Positions 26,474 through 36,425 are shown, counted from the stretch's first letter. The stretch: 64,000 nucleotides of DNA from Fibrella rubiginis (GCF_017353185.1 NZ_JAFMYV010000005.1:124001-188000); one strand, 5' to 3'. The notes: generated by a model from the letters alone, not told the origin. A program made the numbers and translations.

Positions 26474-29257
26474 TTAACTAATCCGTACCAACGCCATCGG
26501 TAAACTTGCTGAAAACAACTCAGACAGGCTCAATTCGGCACCGACACCCGTTTTTCCGGTCATTACATCTGTCCACGAGCCGCCGCCGGGGAGACTCACG
26601 TGGGTATTCTGCCAGTCAACGGCCAACGGATTTTCGCGGGTTAGCCGGGGCAGGTGTAACGGCACAACGGTGATGTACTGCAACCCGTTGTGCTGCCGGG
26701 CAAAGGCCAAAACGTGCTCGCTAAGCTTACCCGAAACGGTCAGCGGCACGTATGCTGCGTTGGCCCAGAAGTCGGGATTGGCACGGCGTTCGGTTAGGAG
26801 CTTGTGGGTAAGCCAGAGCTTGATCTGGCCCGTGGTGCGGGTGTTCCAGAGCGTCATGGGATGCGCCCCGGCGTCATTGACTTCGGCCAGCAACTGTTCG
26901 CGCAGGTCGTAGTTTACAGCGCGGCGGTTGTCGGGGTCTACCAGGCTGAGGTCGAACAGCTCGCAGCCCTGATACACGTCGGGTACGCCGGGCGTGGTGA
27001 ATTTCAGCAGCACCTGCGCCAGTGAATTAATAATGCCGAAAGGAGCAATACGCGCCAGGAAATCGGCCAATTCGGACCAGATTGGGCCGTTTTTGGCAAG
27101 AATCCCGTCGATGTACGCGTGGGCGGCATCCATATACGCCTTGTTGGGATTCACCCAGTTCGTGTTGCGCTTGGCTTCCTGAAGAGCCTTGGTCACGTAA
27201 TCGCGGAGGCGTTTGGAGAAGTTTTCTTCGTCGGCCCAGGCGGTTGATCCTTCGGCGTAGGGATAGGCACCCACCACCGTTTGCAGGATGAAATAAGCGT
27301 CGTTCACGTCGGGCATATTGTCGGGGCGGAGCAATGCCGTTTGGTCGAGCCAGCGTTGCGCGGTTTGGGTCCATTCGTCGCCCATTGCCGTAAGCACGTT
27401 AAGCCGGGCACGGACGTCCTCACCACGTTTGGTGTCGTGGGTAGAAGTACCGTTCAGCGCCAGGGGCCAGTGCGCCTGCCGATCCTGCATGGCAGCATGA
27501 AACTGGGCCTGATTCATGCCAAAGGCCTCTGGCGAATCGCCCACTTCATTGTGCGCAATGAACCGGAAATAGGTGTACAGGAGTGTGTCTTCCACACCCT
27601 TCGCCATCAGCGGACCCGTAAACTGCATACACCGCTGGTAGAACCGCAACGCCCGCGCATTGTACTCATCATCAGCCGTTTGTGGATTGTTGAGCCATAT
27701 TTTTTCGAGCAGATCAGCCGGTTTACCCAGCTCCACGGCCCGGTTGCGCACGTCGGCCAGCAGGGCACGGAGATTGGCAGCTTCGTCTTCGTCGAGCGGG
27801 AACTGGTTGCCATAATACCGATACACCGGACATTGCACCAGCAGTTCGCCAATGGCCAGCATCAGCATGGTGGGGTTCACTTCGGCCAACTCTTCGGGCA
27901 AAACGAGTTGTTGATCGTGGAAAAATTTGAGCAGGTTGGCCAGTTCACCGCCCATGTCGTGATACAGAATATAGGCTTTCCGGCTGCGAATCTGATCATG
28001 CAGGGGTGTGTTGGTCTGCGTCAGTTTTTCGTAAAATTCGGTAAACGGCGCTTCGCCCTGTGGGTCGGTGAGCAGGTTGTTGACCAGGGCCAGGTACTCA
28101 TAGCCGCTTGTGCCCTGAATGGGCCAATTTTGGGGCAGTTCCTCACCCGGTTCCAGAATCTTTTCAACCACGATATACGGCTCGTCACCCATCGCTTTCC
28201 GTAAACTAGCGAGATACCCCGCCGGGTCGAACAGGCCGTCGACGTGGTCAACGCGCAGGCCCTGAAACGTGCCGTCGTCGACCAGTTCCTGAATCAGGGA
28301 ATGCACCTGCGTGAACACCTCCGGGCGTTCTACCGCCAGGCAGATCAGGCCGTTGACGGTAAAAAAACGCCGAAAATTGATCCGCCTGCGGGTTTCGTCG
28401 CCATCGCAGAGGCGGTAATGCTGCGCTTCGGCCAGCGCATGCAGGTCGTCTAAGGATTGGCTTATCTGTGCCAACCGACCCTCTGCAAACGTGCGCACCA
28501 CCTCGTTATCTTCCATCAGCCCGGCAAGTTCCAGTCGTGCGCTGTCCCACTGCACAGAAGGGTTGGCGGCGGTAGTTACGGCATCCGTAACAGGTTGTTG
28601 TCCGTAGGCGTCTACTGCGCTTTTCGCAGTGAACGAGCGCAGCGGATGGGTGGGATCGGGGGCGTACAACCCTTCGATCTGGTCGAGCCATTGCGCTAGC
28701 GCGGGGGGCGTGTCGGCCGTGCGCAGGACGGTGGCATAGGTGTGCGGGGCCAACGGAAAATGGGTGTCGTAGTAGGCCAGCACCAAGCGTTGGTGTTTGT
28801 AGGCTACCTTCAGTTCGCCCGCTTCCAGAATAGCCATCAGCGGTTTGCCCAAAAACGGGGCCATCAGCGTGCCGCTCATCAGCTCGTTGGTGCCGGGAAT
28901 ATCGAAATACCCCGCGTAAAGCGAACCGTGGCCTTTTTCCAGCACGTCCGTTATCCAGGGGTTGGCGGGATGATAAGCCAGGTGATTGGGCACAATGTCC
29001 TGCAACCAGCCCATGCCCTGCGCTTTCAACCCCTGGCTGATGCTTCGCAATTGCGCCACGGTACCTATTTCGGGGTTGATGCGCTGCGGGTCTATGCCAT
29101 CATAGCCGTGAGTGCTGCCGGGCGTAGCGGCCAGCGTGGGCGAGGCGTAGAGCGTGGTTATGCCCAGTTTATGGAGGTACGAAAGCCGTTTTTCGAGGTC
29201 GGCAAAGGTAAAATTTTCGTGCAACTGCACACGGTAAGTAGCAACCGGATTATACAT
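26474..29257 (-). CDS. treY: (1->4)-alpha-D-glucan 1-alpha-D-glucosylmutase (malto-oligosyltrehalose synthase)
   Basis: This GH13 enzyme converts the reducing end of malto-oligosaccharides to a trehalose linkage, which TreZ then releases as trehalose. The 927-residue protein starts with the typical YRVQLHENFTFADL and holds GH13 blocks: DIVPNHLAYH near residue 92, GLRVDHVDGLFDP (nucleophile Asp) near 335, VVEKILEPGEELP with the general acid Glu near 360, and GTSTHDTKRGEDVRARL. The end domain is the usual TreY C-terminal barrel portion. TreZ and TreX are not in the window. Trehalose suggests osmotic or desiccation protection. It stands alone, flanked by a 45-bp inverted repeat upstream. Confidence 0.95.
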   Translation of the reverse strand: MYNPVATYRVQLHENFTFADLEKRLSYLHKLGITTLYASPTLAATPGSTHGYDGIDPQRINPEIGTVAQLRSISQGLKAQGMGWLQDIVPNHLAYHPANPWITDVLEKGHGSLYAGYFDIPGTNELMSGTLMAPFLGKPLMAILEAGELKVAYKHQRLVLAYYDTHFPLAPHTYATVLRTADTPPALAQWLDQIEGLYAPDPTHPLRSFTAKSAVDAYGQQPVTDAVTTAANPSVQWDSARLELAGLMEDNEVVRTFAEGRLAQISQSLDDLHALAEAQHYRLCDGDETRRRINFRRFFTVNGLICLAVERPEVFTQVHSLIQELVDDGTFQGLRVDHVDGLFDPAGYLASLRKAMGDEPYIVVEKILEPGEELPQNWPIQGTSGYEYLALVNNLLTDPQGEAPFTEFYEKLTQTNTPLHDQIRSRKAYILYHDMGGELANLLKFFHDQQLVLPEELAEVNPTMLMLAIGELLVQCPVYRYYGNQFPLDEDEAANLRALLADVRNRAVELGKPADLLEKIWLNNPQTADDEYNARALRFYQRCMQFTGPLMAKGVEDTLLYTYFRFIAHNEVGDSPEAFGMNQAQFHAAMQDRQAHWPLALNGTSTHDTKRGEDVRARLNVLTAMGDEWTQTAQRWLDQTALLRPDNMPDVNDAYFILQTVVGAYPYAEGSTAWADEENFSKRLRDYVTKALQEAKRNTNWVNPNKAYMDAAHAYIDGILAKNGPIWSELADFLARIAPFGIINSLAQVLLKFTTPGVPDVYQGCELFDLSLVDPDNRRAVNYDLREQLLAEVNDAGAHPMTLWNTRTTGQIKLWLTHKLLTERRANPDFWANAAYVPLTVSGKLSEHVLAFARQHNGLQYITVVPLHLPRLTRENPLAVDWQNTHVSLPGGGSWTDVMTGKTGVGAELSLSELFSASLPMALVRIS

Positions 29258-29271
29258 AGCGTTGAGGTTTG

Positions 29272-29396
29272 CGACCCCTCACCCCCGGCCCCTCTCCCCC
29301 TCCGGGAGAGGGGAGCAATGCTCTATCAATTTAGCGAAGCTACTGAGTACGTCTCCCCTCTCCCGGAGGGGGAGAGGGGCTGGGGGTGAGGGGTCG
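29272..29396. repeat. 45-bp GC-rich inverted repeat between lptD and treY
   Basis: Arms 29272-29316 and 29352-29396 match at all but two of 45 positions. Each arm contains a smaller hairpin (CCCCTCTCC ... GGAGAGGGG). The word CCTCACCCCCGGCCCCTC is shared with the repeat at 53391. The loop of 35 nt is AT-richer. Confidence 0.85.
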
Positions 29397-29439
29397 ATAC
29401 CCTACTAAATCCGCTACACTACGAAATGGTTTTGCCCGA

Positions 29440-32400
29440 TTACCGCGTGAAGCCGCCACCGAAACCGCCAGTGTCGTAGAAGGAACGGCGGCGGCTGAGT
29501 TTCAGCTCCTGCAAAATGGCCGAACGGGCGCGCAGGTCGAAGGAGTAGGTGCCGCCCCGGAATGCGCTGCCCGCGTAGGGGGTCCAGTTGAAGGCCATTT
29601 CCCAGCAGTGCAGGTCGCGGTTTACGCCGATGTTGGTCAGCGAGGGCGATTTATACTGGAAATCATACCCCGTCTGGAACGTGAATTTCCACTTCGGCGT
29701 CAGGCTGAAATCGCCTGTCAGTTGCAGCGTCTGAATGATCGAGCTTTGAATGGGCGTGAGTTTGTTGTAGCCGAAAGTGTAGCTTACGTTCACCGTCCAG
29801 GGGATATTAAAGTCGACGTACAAGTCCGGGTTTTGGTTAATCGCCTTCATTGTGGCGTCGGTGGCGTTGGCCGACTTTTTAGGCACGTTGGCCTTTTTCG
29901 GCGCAAAGCGGGTGCTGACAAACGCCTGCAAACTGGTCAGTCGGGCCAGGCCCTCGCCCGCAAAGATCGATAGTCTGTTATAGCGCGGATAGGTAGCCGT
30001 AGTAAGGTCAGGTGAGGCTATAACGTAACCTGGAATTTGCCCAGAAACGGCATAGGCGGTTGGGTAATAGATTGAATAAGGGTTATAATACGAGGTGTAA
30101 TAAGGCCGGTATGCGTATGGGTCGAATGTCGAGGAAATATTGAAGTTAACGTTCTTGAAAATTTGTGTGTTGGCGCTCACCTGAATCGGCGAGAGCTTGT
30201 ATTCGGGGGCCAGCAGGTTGTAGCTGCCGTTGATGCTGAGGTTATCGAACAGCGGAATCTTCTTAAACTCCTGCCCCGTAGAGTCGTCACGCGAGCGGAC
30301 TTTCATCTCCAATTGGTTCACAATCCCGAACGACAAGAACGCCGACTGCCCCGGCGGGCTGCTGCCGTACGTACCGCCCAATCCCCGGTAGTTTGATAGT
30401 GTGCGTCGGTATTCGGGTAGGCCCTTCAGGACACCTTCGTCGGGTAGCACGGTGTAGAAGCCAAACGTAGACCCCGAAAAGTCGGGCGTGTAGCTCAGCG
30501 TCACCGACGGGGCCACGGTATGCCGGATGGCCTCGATGCGCTTTCCCCGAATAAAATACGTACCGTAGAGGCGGGTGTTGATGCTGGCGTTGGTCGAGAA
30601 GGTATAGGTTGGGTAAAAGCCCCGCGCTGTGTCGATCCGTACGGCTGTCTTTTCGGAGTTGAGCCTGTACGACAGTTGCCGGCTGTAGATATCGCCGTTG
30701 ATGCTGAATCCGGGGGTGAAGTTGATGTAACGGGCCAGTTTGAAGTTGGGCAGCGACACCGGAATACTATAGCGCATGGTCACGTTCCGGTTGTCCCAGA
30801 TACGGGCTGCATTGGCAAACGAAAACGCGATCAGGTTGGGGTCAGGCACGGTGCCACCCGCCCTGATGATGGCTGCGTTGGTCAGGCTGTCGCGCACGAT
30901 CTGCTCGCGGTTTTGCAGCGTAACGCCCGTGGGCACGGCAATGGCAAAGCCTAGTCCGCTGGTGTCGATTCGGTTACGCACGGTGTTGTTTACCTGAGCC
31001 GAGGCGTCGAACTGAAAACCCACCCGGAAGCTCTCATACCAGCGGCCCGTGCCACCTTTCAAGGCAAAGGGTGCAATTTGGTTTACGGCCAGATTGAAGT
31101 CCGTCGATACGTCGGTCTTGCCATTTTCGCGGACACCTGTGATTTGGTTCACCTGCCCGAACTGCTGGTTTACCCGGAAGTTGGCCCCCGCCCGAACGTA
31201 CTGCCCAAACGTGCGGCTATACTGCACCGACGACCCCGCCACGTTCTGGCTTACCTGCTGTACGCTATAGGTATTGAACTGATTGTAGCTGTTAGACGAC
31301 ACGTTGACGTTGGCCGAAAACGAACTCCGCCGCCCAATGTTCTGCGGCGCGTGCGACCACGCAATGGTGAAGTCATTCCGCGCCTGCGCCTTATTCACCG
31401 AGTCGATCAGTGCGCCAGGCAGGTTGCGGTTGAACCGAAGCTGGAACGACCCACCGTAGCGGTATTTTTTGTTATAGGCACCCGACACACCCGCGCCCCA
31501 GCTACCACGTGAGTAAAGCTGCGTGGTAAACTGCAGGCCAATATTTTCGTTAACGGCCCAGTAGTAGCCGCCATCACGCAGATAGAAGCCCCGCCCGTTG
31601 GGTTCTTCGCCATATTGGGGCATAATAATCCCTGACACACCGATGTCTTTTTTCTTCGGAAACGGGAAAAACCCGAAAGGCAACCCAATGGGCAGGGGTA
31701 TTTGGTTGATGACCAGGTTGAACGGCCCCGACACCACCTGTTTGTTATGGACCACCTTCAGCCGGGGAGCGTTGATATGGAAGTGGGGCGTGGTGAGGTT
31801 GCAGGTAGTATAAATCGAGCCGCGGATGTAGAGGTTGTCTTCGGCGTCCTTTTTCACCGTTTTCCCCCGAATGTTGCCCTCACCCTGCTGCGTGATAATA
31901 CCCGAAACGAGTGCCTTTTTGGTCTTAAAATTGTAGCGGATCTCTTTGGTGTCGTATGACTCGTTGCGATCTTTAAAAACCGGTGTGCCCACGGTCTTTT
32001 TCGAGGTGGAATCGTAGCGACCCCGCGCAAAAACCTCGTTGGTGGCCTGATTGAGCTTGATGTAGTCGGCCTTGAGCGAGATGTCGCCGTAGACCACCTG
32101 GGCGTCGCCCCAAAGCTCTACGATCTGGCCGCTCACCAGGCTGGAGTCACGCGAGGAGTACTTCACGGCAGTGGCAAACTGGTCTGGAGTGCTTTTGGTC
32201 GAATCGCGGCGGCTGGTGTCAGTGCCGGCCAACGCCTTGCGCGGGAGGGTAAGCGGGGTCACGCCCGTGGTGGAACGGGGGCCCTTGGGTGCCACGGGGG
32301 CAATGGTTCGCGGGGCAGAGCGAATGGGATTGGTGGGCTGATTTTGCGCGTGCAAACGGGCCACCAACGACGTTAGTAGCCACAGAATCAGCGTGTATTT

Positions 32401-32442
32401 TATGACCCGTAAAATAATAAGTCGTTTTTTGGGTTCTATCAA
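29440..32442 (-). CDS. lptD: LPS-assembly protein LptD, Bacteroidota type
   Basis: The 1000-residue protein has an N-terminal signal segment (about 12-33), a low-complexity proline/threonine stretch, an OstA-like periplasmic jellyroll (about 95-270: QIVELWGDAQVVYG, KADYIKLNQATNE, NIRGKTVKKDAEDNLYIRG), and a long C-terminal beta-barrel (about 280-1000). LptD inserts lipopolysaccharide into the outer leaflet of the outer membrane. The conserved ITTCNLTTPHFHINAPRLK-like block (here IYTTCNLTTPHFHINA) is characteristic of this group. It is transcribed divergently from the amidase gene. A TAnnTTTG box lies about 41 bp upstream. Confidence 0.85.
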   Translation of the reverse strand: MIEPKKRLIILRVIKYTLILWLLTSLVARLHAQNQPTNPIRSAPRTIAPVAPKGPRSTTGVTPLTLPRKALAGTDTSRRDSTKSTPDQFATAVKYSSRDSSLVSGQIVELWGDAQVVYGDISLKADYIKLNQATNEVFARGRYDSTSKKTVGTPVFKDRNESYDTKEIRYNFKTKKALVSGIITQQGEGNIRGKTVKKDAEDNLYIRGSIYTTCNLTTPHFHINAPRLKVVHNKQVVSGPFNLVINQIPLPIGLPFGFFPFPKKKDIGVSGIIMPQYGEEPNGRGFYLRDGGYYWAVNENIGLQFTTQLYSRGSWGAGVSGAYNKKYRYGGSFQLRFNRNLPGALIDSVNKAQARNDFTIAWSHAPQNIGRRSSFSANVNVSSNSYNQFNTYSVQQVSQNVAGSSVQYSRTFGQYVRAGANFRVNQQFGQVNQITGVRENGKTDVSTDFNLAVNQIAPFALKGGTGRWYESFRVGFQFDASAQVNNTVRNRIDTSGLGFAIAVPTGVTLQNREQIVRDSLTNAAIIRAGGTVPDPNLIAFSFANAARIWDNRNVTMRYSIPVSLPNFKLARYINFTPGFSINGDIYSRQLSYRLNSEKTAVRIDTARGFYPTYTFSTNASINTRLYGTYFIRGKRIEAIRHTVAPSVTLSYTPDFSGSTFGFYTVLPDEGVLKGLPEYRRTLSNYRGLGGTYGSSPPGQSAFLSFGIVNQLEMKVRSRDDSTGQEFKKIPLFDNLSINGSYNLLAPEYKLSPIQVSANTQIFKNVNFNISSTFDPYAYRPYYTSYYNPYSIYYPTAYAVSGQIPGYVIASPDLTTATYPRYNRLSIFAGEGLARLTSLQAFVSTRFAPKKANVPKKSANATDATMKAINQNPDLYVDFNIPWTVNVSYTFGYNKLTPIQSSIIQTLQLTGDFSLTPKWKFTFQTGYDFQYKSPSLTNIGVNRDLHCWEMAFNWTPYAGSAFRGGTYSFDLRARSAILQELKLSRRRSFYDTGGFGGGFTR

Positions 32443-32446
32443 AAAT

Positions 32447-32454
32447 TACATTTG
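32447..32454 (+). promoter_or_regulatory. Possible -7 box (TACATTTG) for the amidase gene
   Basis: TACATTTG matches the Bacteroidota -7 consensus TAnnTTTG and lies about 110 bp before the amidase ATG. No well-spaced -33 TTTG is seen, so this is weak. Confidence 0.3.
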
Positions 32455-32482
32455 TCGGTTTCGTAATAGAAAGCGGCAAGGA

Positions 32483-32490
32483 CAAAGTTA
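32483..32490 (-). promoter_or_regulatory. Possible -7 box (TAACTTTG) for lptD
   Basis: On the minus strand the sequence is TAACTTTG, a match to TAnnTTTG, 41 bp upstream of the lptD start. A TTG lies 16 bp further upstream, slightly closer than the usual spacing. Confidence 0.45.
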
Positions 32491-32564
32491 CCCACGATGG
32501 AGTACCCAATACTGCTCCGAATCGCATTTTGCTGTTAAATAGTATTAAATCACACCCTACACAC

Positions 32565-33404
32565 ATGGCCCGATGGCTTGTTAAGATTGTCCTACTTTTG
32601 GTGGTACTCGGCCCGTTGCTGGCGCTCACCAACTTACCCAAACCGGTCTGGCAGGACGACACTGCCACCAGCGGGCAACCTCGCCCGGCGGGGCGGGCTA
32701 ATCAGATTCGTACGGTAGTGCTCGACGCAGGCCACGGCGGCCACGACCCCGGCACCCACGGCCGGTATGCCAAAGAAAAAACCCTCAACCTGAAAATTGC
32801 GCTCGAAATTGGCCGCAAAATAAAAGAAGAGATGCCCGGTATGCGCGTGATCTACACCCGCACCACCGACCGGTTTATTGAACTCGCCGAACGGTCGGCC
32901 ATTGCCAACCGTAACCGCGCCGACCTGTTTATTTCCATTCATTGCAACGCCAACCCCAACTCGAAAGCCGTTCATGGCACAGAAACGTATACGATGGGTT
33001 TGCACAAAACGGAAGGCAACCTCGACGTGGCCAAGCGCGAAAACGCCGTTATCTTAAAGGAAACCAACTATCAGGAGACCTACAAGGGCTTCAACCCCAA
33101 CTCGCCGCTGGCTTACATCATGCTGGCCAACTACCAGCACGCGTTTTTAGGCAGCAGCATTAACTTCGCCGAAAAAGTTGAGCGCAACTTTCGCCGCAAT
33201 GCCGAGCGTAGAAGTAACGGTGTGAAACAGGCGGGCTTTCTGGTGCTCTGGCGTACGACCATGCCGAGTGTGCTGGTTGAAACGGGCTACCTCACCAACG
33301 CCGATGAAGAAGATTTCCTGGCCTCAGACCAGGGCCGCGACCGTATCACCAGTGCCGTCTACAAAGCCTTCGAGCAATACAAGCACGATATGGAAGGGGA
33401 ATGA
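32565..33404 (+). CDS. N-acetylmuramoyl-L-alanine amidase (Amidase_3)
   Basis: This zinc amidase cuts the bond between MurNAc and the stem peptide of peptidoglycan, acting in cell division or wall turnover. The 279-residue protein has an N-terminal membrane/signal segment (ARWLVKIVLLLVVLGPLLAL) and a catalytic domain with VVLDAGHGGHDPGT (zinc His), RSAIANRNRADLFISIHCNA (second zinc His) and the catalytic Glu in SVLVETGYLTN. An in-frame TTG at 32529 would add 12 residues; the ATG at 32565 directly precedes the signal segment and is preferred. The gene is divergent from lptD and is followed by an inverted repeat ending in a T run. Confidence 0.92.
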   Translation: MARWLVKIVLLLVVLGPLLALTNLPKPVWQDDTATSGQPRPAGRANQIRTVVLDAGHGGHDPGTHGRYAKEKTLNLKIALEIGRKIKEEMPGMRVIYTRTTDRFIELAERSAIANRNRADLFISIHCNANPNSKAVHGTETYTMGLHKTEGNLDVAKRENAVILKETNYQETYKGFNPNSPLAYIMLANYQHAFLGSSINFAEKVERNFRRNAERRSNGVKQAGFLVLWRTTMPSVLVETGYLTNADEEDFLASDQGRDRITSAVYKAFEQYKHDMEGE

Positions 33405-33406
33405 AG

Positions 33407-33510
33407 AAGGGTTCCATGTTCAATGTCTGAAGTCTAAAGTTGCTGCGCGCTTGCGAATGACAGGTGTGAAGCAACTTTAGACTTCAGACATTGAGCCTGG
33501 AACCCTTTTT
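33407..33510. repeat. 38-bp inverted repeat after the amidase gene, terminator-like
   Basis: Arms 33407-33444 and 33470-33507 differ at two positions; the loop is 25 nt. The right arm ends in CCCTTTTTTC, so this copy could work as an intrinsic terminator on the plus strand. The words TTCAATGTCTGAAGTCTAAAGT recall those at 49028. Confidence 0.8.
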
Positions 33511-33598
33511 TCTTTCGGCACAATTCGCCCCTAAATCCGGTTATAGTGTGTAGCACCGGAAATTCAGTTGTCCGGTTATAGATCACTCAAGACATTAC

Positions 33599-34603
33599 AT
33601 GAAATTTTCACAGGAAGCGAAAGTAGGGCTGTTAGCTCTGGTCACGCTCACGATGTTCTTCTTCGGATTCAATTTTCTAAAGGGAACCAACATCTTCAAA
33701 AAGAACAAGCAGTTTACGGTCGTTTACGCCAACGTTGATGGTTTGACTAGCTCCAACCCGGTGTTGCTCAACGGTTTAAGCGTAGGGCAGGTTGCTAAAA
33801 TTGACCTGCTTCCCGACCAGGGAAACAAACTCCTTGTCACGCTCGACATGAACAAAAGTGTAGTCATTCGGCAAGGCTCTAAAGCCCTTTTGGCCGATGG
33901 CGGGTTACTGGGGGGCAAGGTTATCCGGCTCGAACTGAACCCCGCCGGAGCCGTCATGGACGAAGGCGCACTGGTGGCCGCCAATGAGCAGGGTATTTCG
34001 AGTCTGATCAAAGAAAAAACGCTGCCGGTACTGAATAACGTTGATTCACTTACCCGCAGGCTCAATTATGTGGTATCCCAGTTCGACCAAACGGGTGGGT
34101 TACTAAACCAGACCCTGCGCGGTGCCAACGGTGTAACGGGTACGCTCAACTTGGCCCTGAACGAAAACCGCGCTGGCCTTCGGGCTGCCCTTGCCAACGT
34201 AAACACCCTCTCGCAATCGCTCGACAAAACCACCCGTGATCTGGGGCCGATTTTGAGTAAGGCAGGCACTTTCGCCGATTCGCTGAATGCGCTGCAACTG
34301 AAACAAACGCTCGGCAACGCCAACAAGTCGATTGACAACCTGCAAAAACTGCTGGGCAACATCGAAAAGGGGCAGGGTTCACTCGGCAAGCTTACTACCG
34401 ACGATTCACTTTATGTAAACGTGAGCCGCACGGCGGGGCAGTTGGACAAACTGCTGGGCGACTTCCGGGAGAACCCCAAGAAGTATATCAACGTGTCGTT
34501 TTCGGTGTTCGGCAAGAAAGATAAACCCGCCCCTGCCAAGCCCGGCACGGTGCAGGTGATCACTACCACCACCACCAAAGTCGATTCAATACCGCCAAAG
34601 TAA
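33599..34603 (+). CDS. MlaD-family (MCE domain) lipid transport protein
   Basis: The 334-residue protein has one N-terminal membrane segment (about 7-26, LLALVTLTMFFFGFNF), an MCE domain (about 37-115: YANVDGLTSSNPVLLNGLSVGQVAKIDLL) and a long helical, repeat-like C-terminal region. MCE proteins form periplasmic rings or tunnels that carry phospholipids between the two membranes. Bacteroidota members are usually single genes close to mlaE/mlaF elsewhere in the genome; none are here. Just upstream the 10-mer CCGGTTATAG occurs twice (33537 and 33571 areas), perhaps part of the promoter. Confidence 0.88.
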   Translation: MKFSQEAKVGLLALVTLTMFFFGFNFLKGTNIFKKNKQFTVVYANVDGLTSSNPVLLNGLSVGQVAKIDLLPDQGNKLLVTLDMNKSVVIRQGSKALLADGGLLGGKVIRLELNPAGAVMDEGALVAANEQGISSLIKEKTLPVLNNVDSLTRRLNYVVSQFDQTGGLLNQTLRGANGVTGTLNLALNENRAGLRAALANVNTLSQSLDKTTRDLGPILSKAGTFADSLNALQLKQTLGNANKSIDNLQKLLGNIEKGQGSLGKLTTDDSLYVNVSRTAGQLDKLLGDFRENPKKYINVSFSVFGKKDKPAPAKPGTVQVITTTTTKVDSIPPK

Positions 34604-34633
34604 CAATTTGCGGTGGCTAGCTAAATTGGTTAT

Positions 34634-34762
34634 TTCGCTCGGCCATCCCCCGCCCGGACGCGGGACCGCCTAAAGGGAGCCTGCTGGCGCATCAGCAATA
34701 CTCGTGCGCTAGCAGGCTCCCTTTAGGCGGTCCCGCGTCCGGGCGGGGGGTGGCCGAGCGAA
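34634..34762. repeat. 58-bp inverted repeat between mlaD-like and carboxyltransferase genes
   Basis: Arms 34634-34691 and 34705-34762 match at 56 of 58 positions with a short 13-nt loop. The arms are GC-rich (CCGCCTAAAGGGAGCCTGCT). The hairpin lies between two genes read in the same direction, so it may separate their transcripts. Confidence 0.9.
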
Positions 34763-34793
34763 TCTTTTTACCCTGATTATAAACTCCTTCATC

Positions 34794-36425
34794 ATGCAAA
34801 CCCTTCTCGATGACCTTGCCCAGAAAACCGCCCAGACCCAATTGGGTGGCGGGCAGAAAAAAATTGACGATCAGCACAAAAAAGGCAAGCTCACCGCCCG
34901 CGAACGAATTGAATACCTGGTTGATACGAACAGCGATTTCCTGGAAATAGGCCTCTTCACCGGCGAAGGCATGTACGCTGAGCATGGCGGGTGCCCGTCG
35001 GGGGGGGTGGTTACGGGTATGGGCCACGTGTCGGGGCGGCTGTGTGTGATCGTGGCGAATGATGCCACCGTGAAAGCGGGGGCATGGTTTCCGATTACGG
35101 CCAAAAAGAACCTCCGGGCGCAGGAAATCGCCATGGAAAACCGCCTGCCCATTATTTACCTCGTCGACAGTGCGGGTGTGTATTTGCCCTTGCAGAATGA
35201 GGTCTTTGCCGACAAAGACCATTTTGGCCGGATGTTTCGTAACAACGCGCACCTCTCGGCTATGGGCGTATTGCAGGTGGCAGCCATCATGGGCAGTTGC
35301 GTGGCGGGCGGAGCCTATCTGCCCATCATGAGCGACGAAGCCCTGATTGTGGAGGGAACCGGCTCCATTTACCTGGCTGGGCCATACCTGGTAAAAGCCT
35401 CCATCGGTGAAGATGTAGACACCGAAACGCTGGGTGGCGCGGCCATGCACACCGAAATTTCGGGCGTAATCGACAACAAATACCCCGACGATAAGAGTTG
35501 CCTGGACGCCATAAAGCGTATTCTGGACAAAACTGGCTCTCAGCCCATGGCTGGTTTCAGTCGCGTCACGCCCGCACCCCCGGCCCTTGACCCCGCCGAG
35601 ATTTACACCCTGCTGCCACAAGACCGCGTGAAACCCTATGATATGATGGCGATCCTGAACCGCCTGATCGACAACGCTGATTTTGACCCCTATAAACCCG
35701 ATTATGGGCAATCGCTGATCTGTGGTTATGCCCGCATCGACGGTTGGGCGGTGGGTATTGTGGCTAATCAGCGGAAGGTAGTGAAAGCCAAAAACCGCGT
35801 CGGACCGGGTGGAGCGACGGCGGGGCAGGCGGTGGAAATGCAGATGGGCGGCGTGATCTACGGCGATGCTGCCGACAAGGCGGCGCGGTTTATCATGAAT
35901 TGCAACCAGAAACACATTCCCCTGGTGTTTGTGCAGGATGTAACGGGCTTTATGGTGGGTAGTCGCGCCGAACAGGGCGGTATCATCAAAGACGGAGCCA
36001 AGCTGGTAAGTGCGATGGCCAATTCGGTCGTGCCGAAGTTTACGGTGGTGATCGGCAATTCTTACGGTGCGGGCAACTATGCCCTCTGTGGCCGTGCTTA
36101 TGACCCCCGTCTGATGCTGGCCTGGCCCACGGCCCAAATGGCGGTGATGAGCGGTGCATCGGCAGCAAAGACGCTGTTACAAATACAGGTGGCGTCGTTG
36201 AAAGCTAAAGGCGAAGTCATTACTTCTGAGGCGGAACAGGCGCTGTTACAGAAGATTACAGACCAGTACAACGCGCAGCTCTCGCCTTATTACGCCGCCG
36301 CCCGCCTCTGGTTTGATGCCGTCATTGATCCGCTTGATACCCGCCGCCACATCTCCCTCGGCATCGAAGCCGCCAACCACGCGCCCATCACGAAGGCGTT
36401 CAACGTGGGCAATATGCAGACGTAG
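34794..36425 (+). CDS. Acyl-CoA carboxylase carboxyltransferase (beta) subunit, MccB-like
   Basis: The 543-residue protein is the biotin-dependent carboxyltransferase subunit that moves CO2 from carboxybiotin to an acyl-CoA. It has the N-half block YLVDSAGVYLPLQNEVF then DHFGRMFRNNAHLSA, the oxyanion/CoA motif MGSCVAGGAYLPIMSDEA, and the C-half block QDVTGFMVGSRAEQGGI then VIGNSYGAGNYALCGRAYDPR. These blocks are closest to methylcrotonyl-CoA carboxylase (leucine breakdown), though propionyl- or geranyl-CoA enzymes are related. No biotin carboxylase or biotin carrier gene is nearby, so the partner is elsewhere. Confidence 0.88.
   Translation: MQTLLDDLAQKTAQTQLGGGQKKIDDQHKKGKLTARERIEYLVDTNSDFLEIGLFTGEGMYAEHGGCPSGGVVTGMGHVSGRLCVIVANDATVKAGAWFPITAKKNLRAQEIAMENRLPIIYLVDSAGVYLPLQNEVFADKDHFGRMFRNNAHLSAMGVLQVAAIMGSCVAGGAYLPIMSDEALIVEGTGSIYLAGPYLVKASIGEDVDTETLGGAAMHTEISGVIDNKYPDDKSCLDAIKRILDKTGSQPMAGFSRVTPAPPALDPAEIYTLLPQDRVKPYDMMAILNRLIDNADFDPYKPDYGQSLICGYARIDGWAVGIVANQRKVVKAKNRVGPGGATAGQAVEMQMGGVIYGDAADKAARFIMNCNQKHIPLVFVQDVTGFMVGSRAEQGGIIKDGAKLVSAMANSVVPKFTVVIGNSYGAGNYALCGRAYDPRLMLAWPTAQMAVMSGASAAKTLLQIQVASLKAKGEVITSEAEQALLQKITDQYNAQLSPYYAAARLWFDAVIDPLDTRRHISLGIEAANHAPITKAFNVGNMQT

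Noticed and set aside
33407..33510. All long inverted repeats as simple intrinsic terminators
   Set aside because: Only the copy at 33407 ends in a T run. Most others lack one, and classic terminators are present separately at 38298, 39520, 46981, 53598 and 56813.
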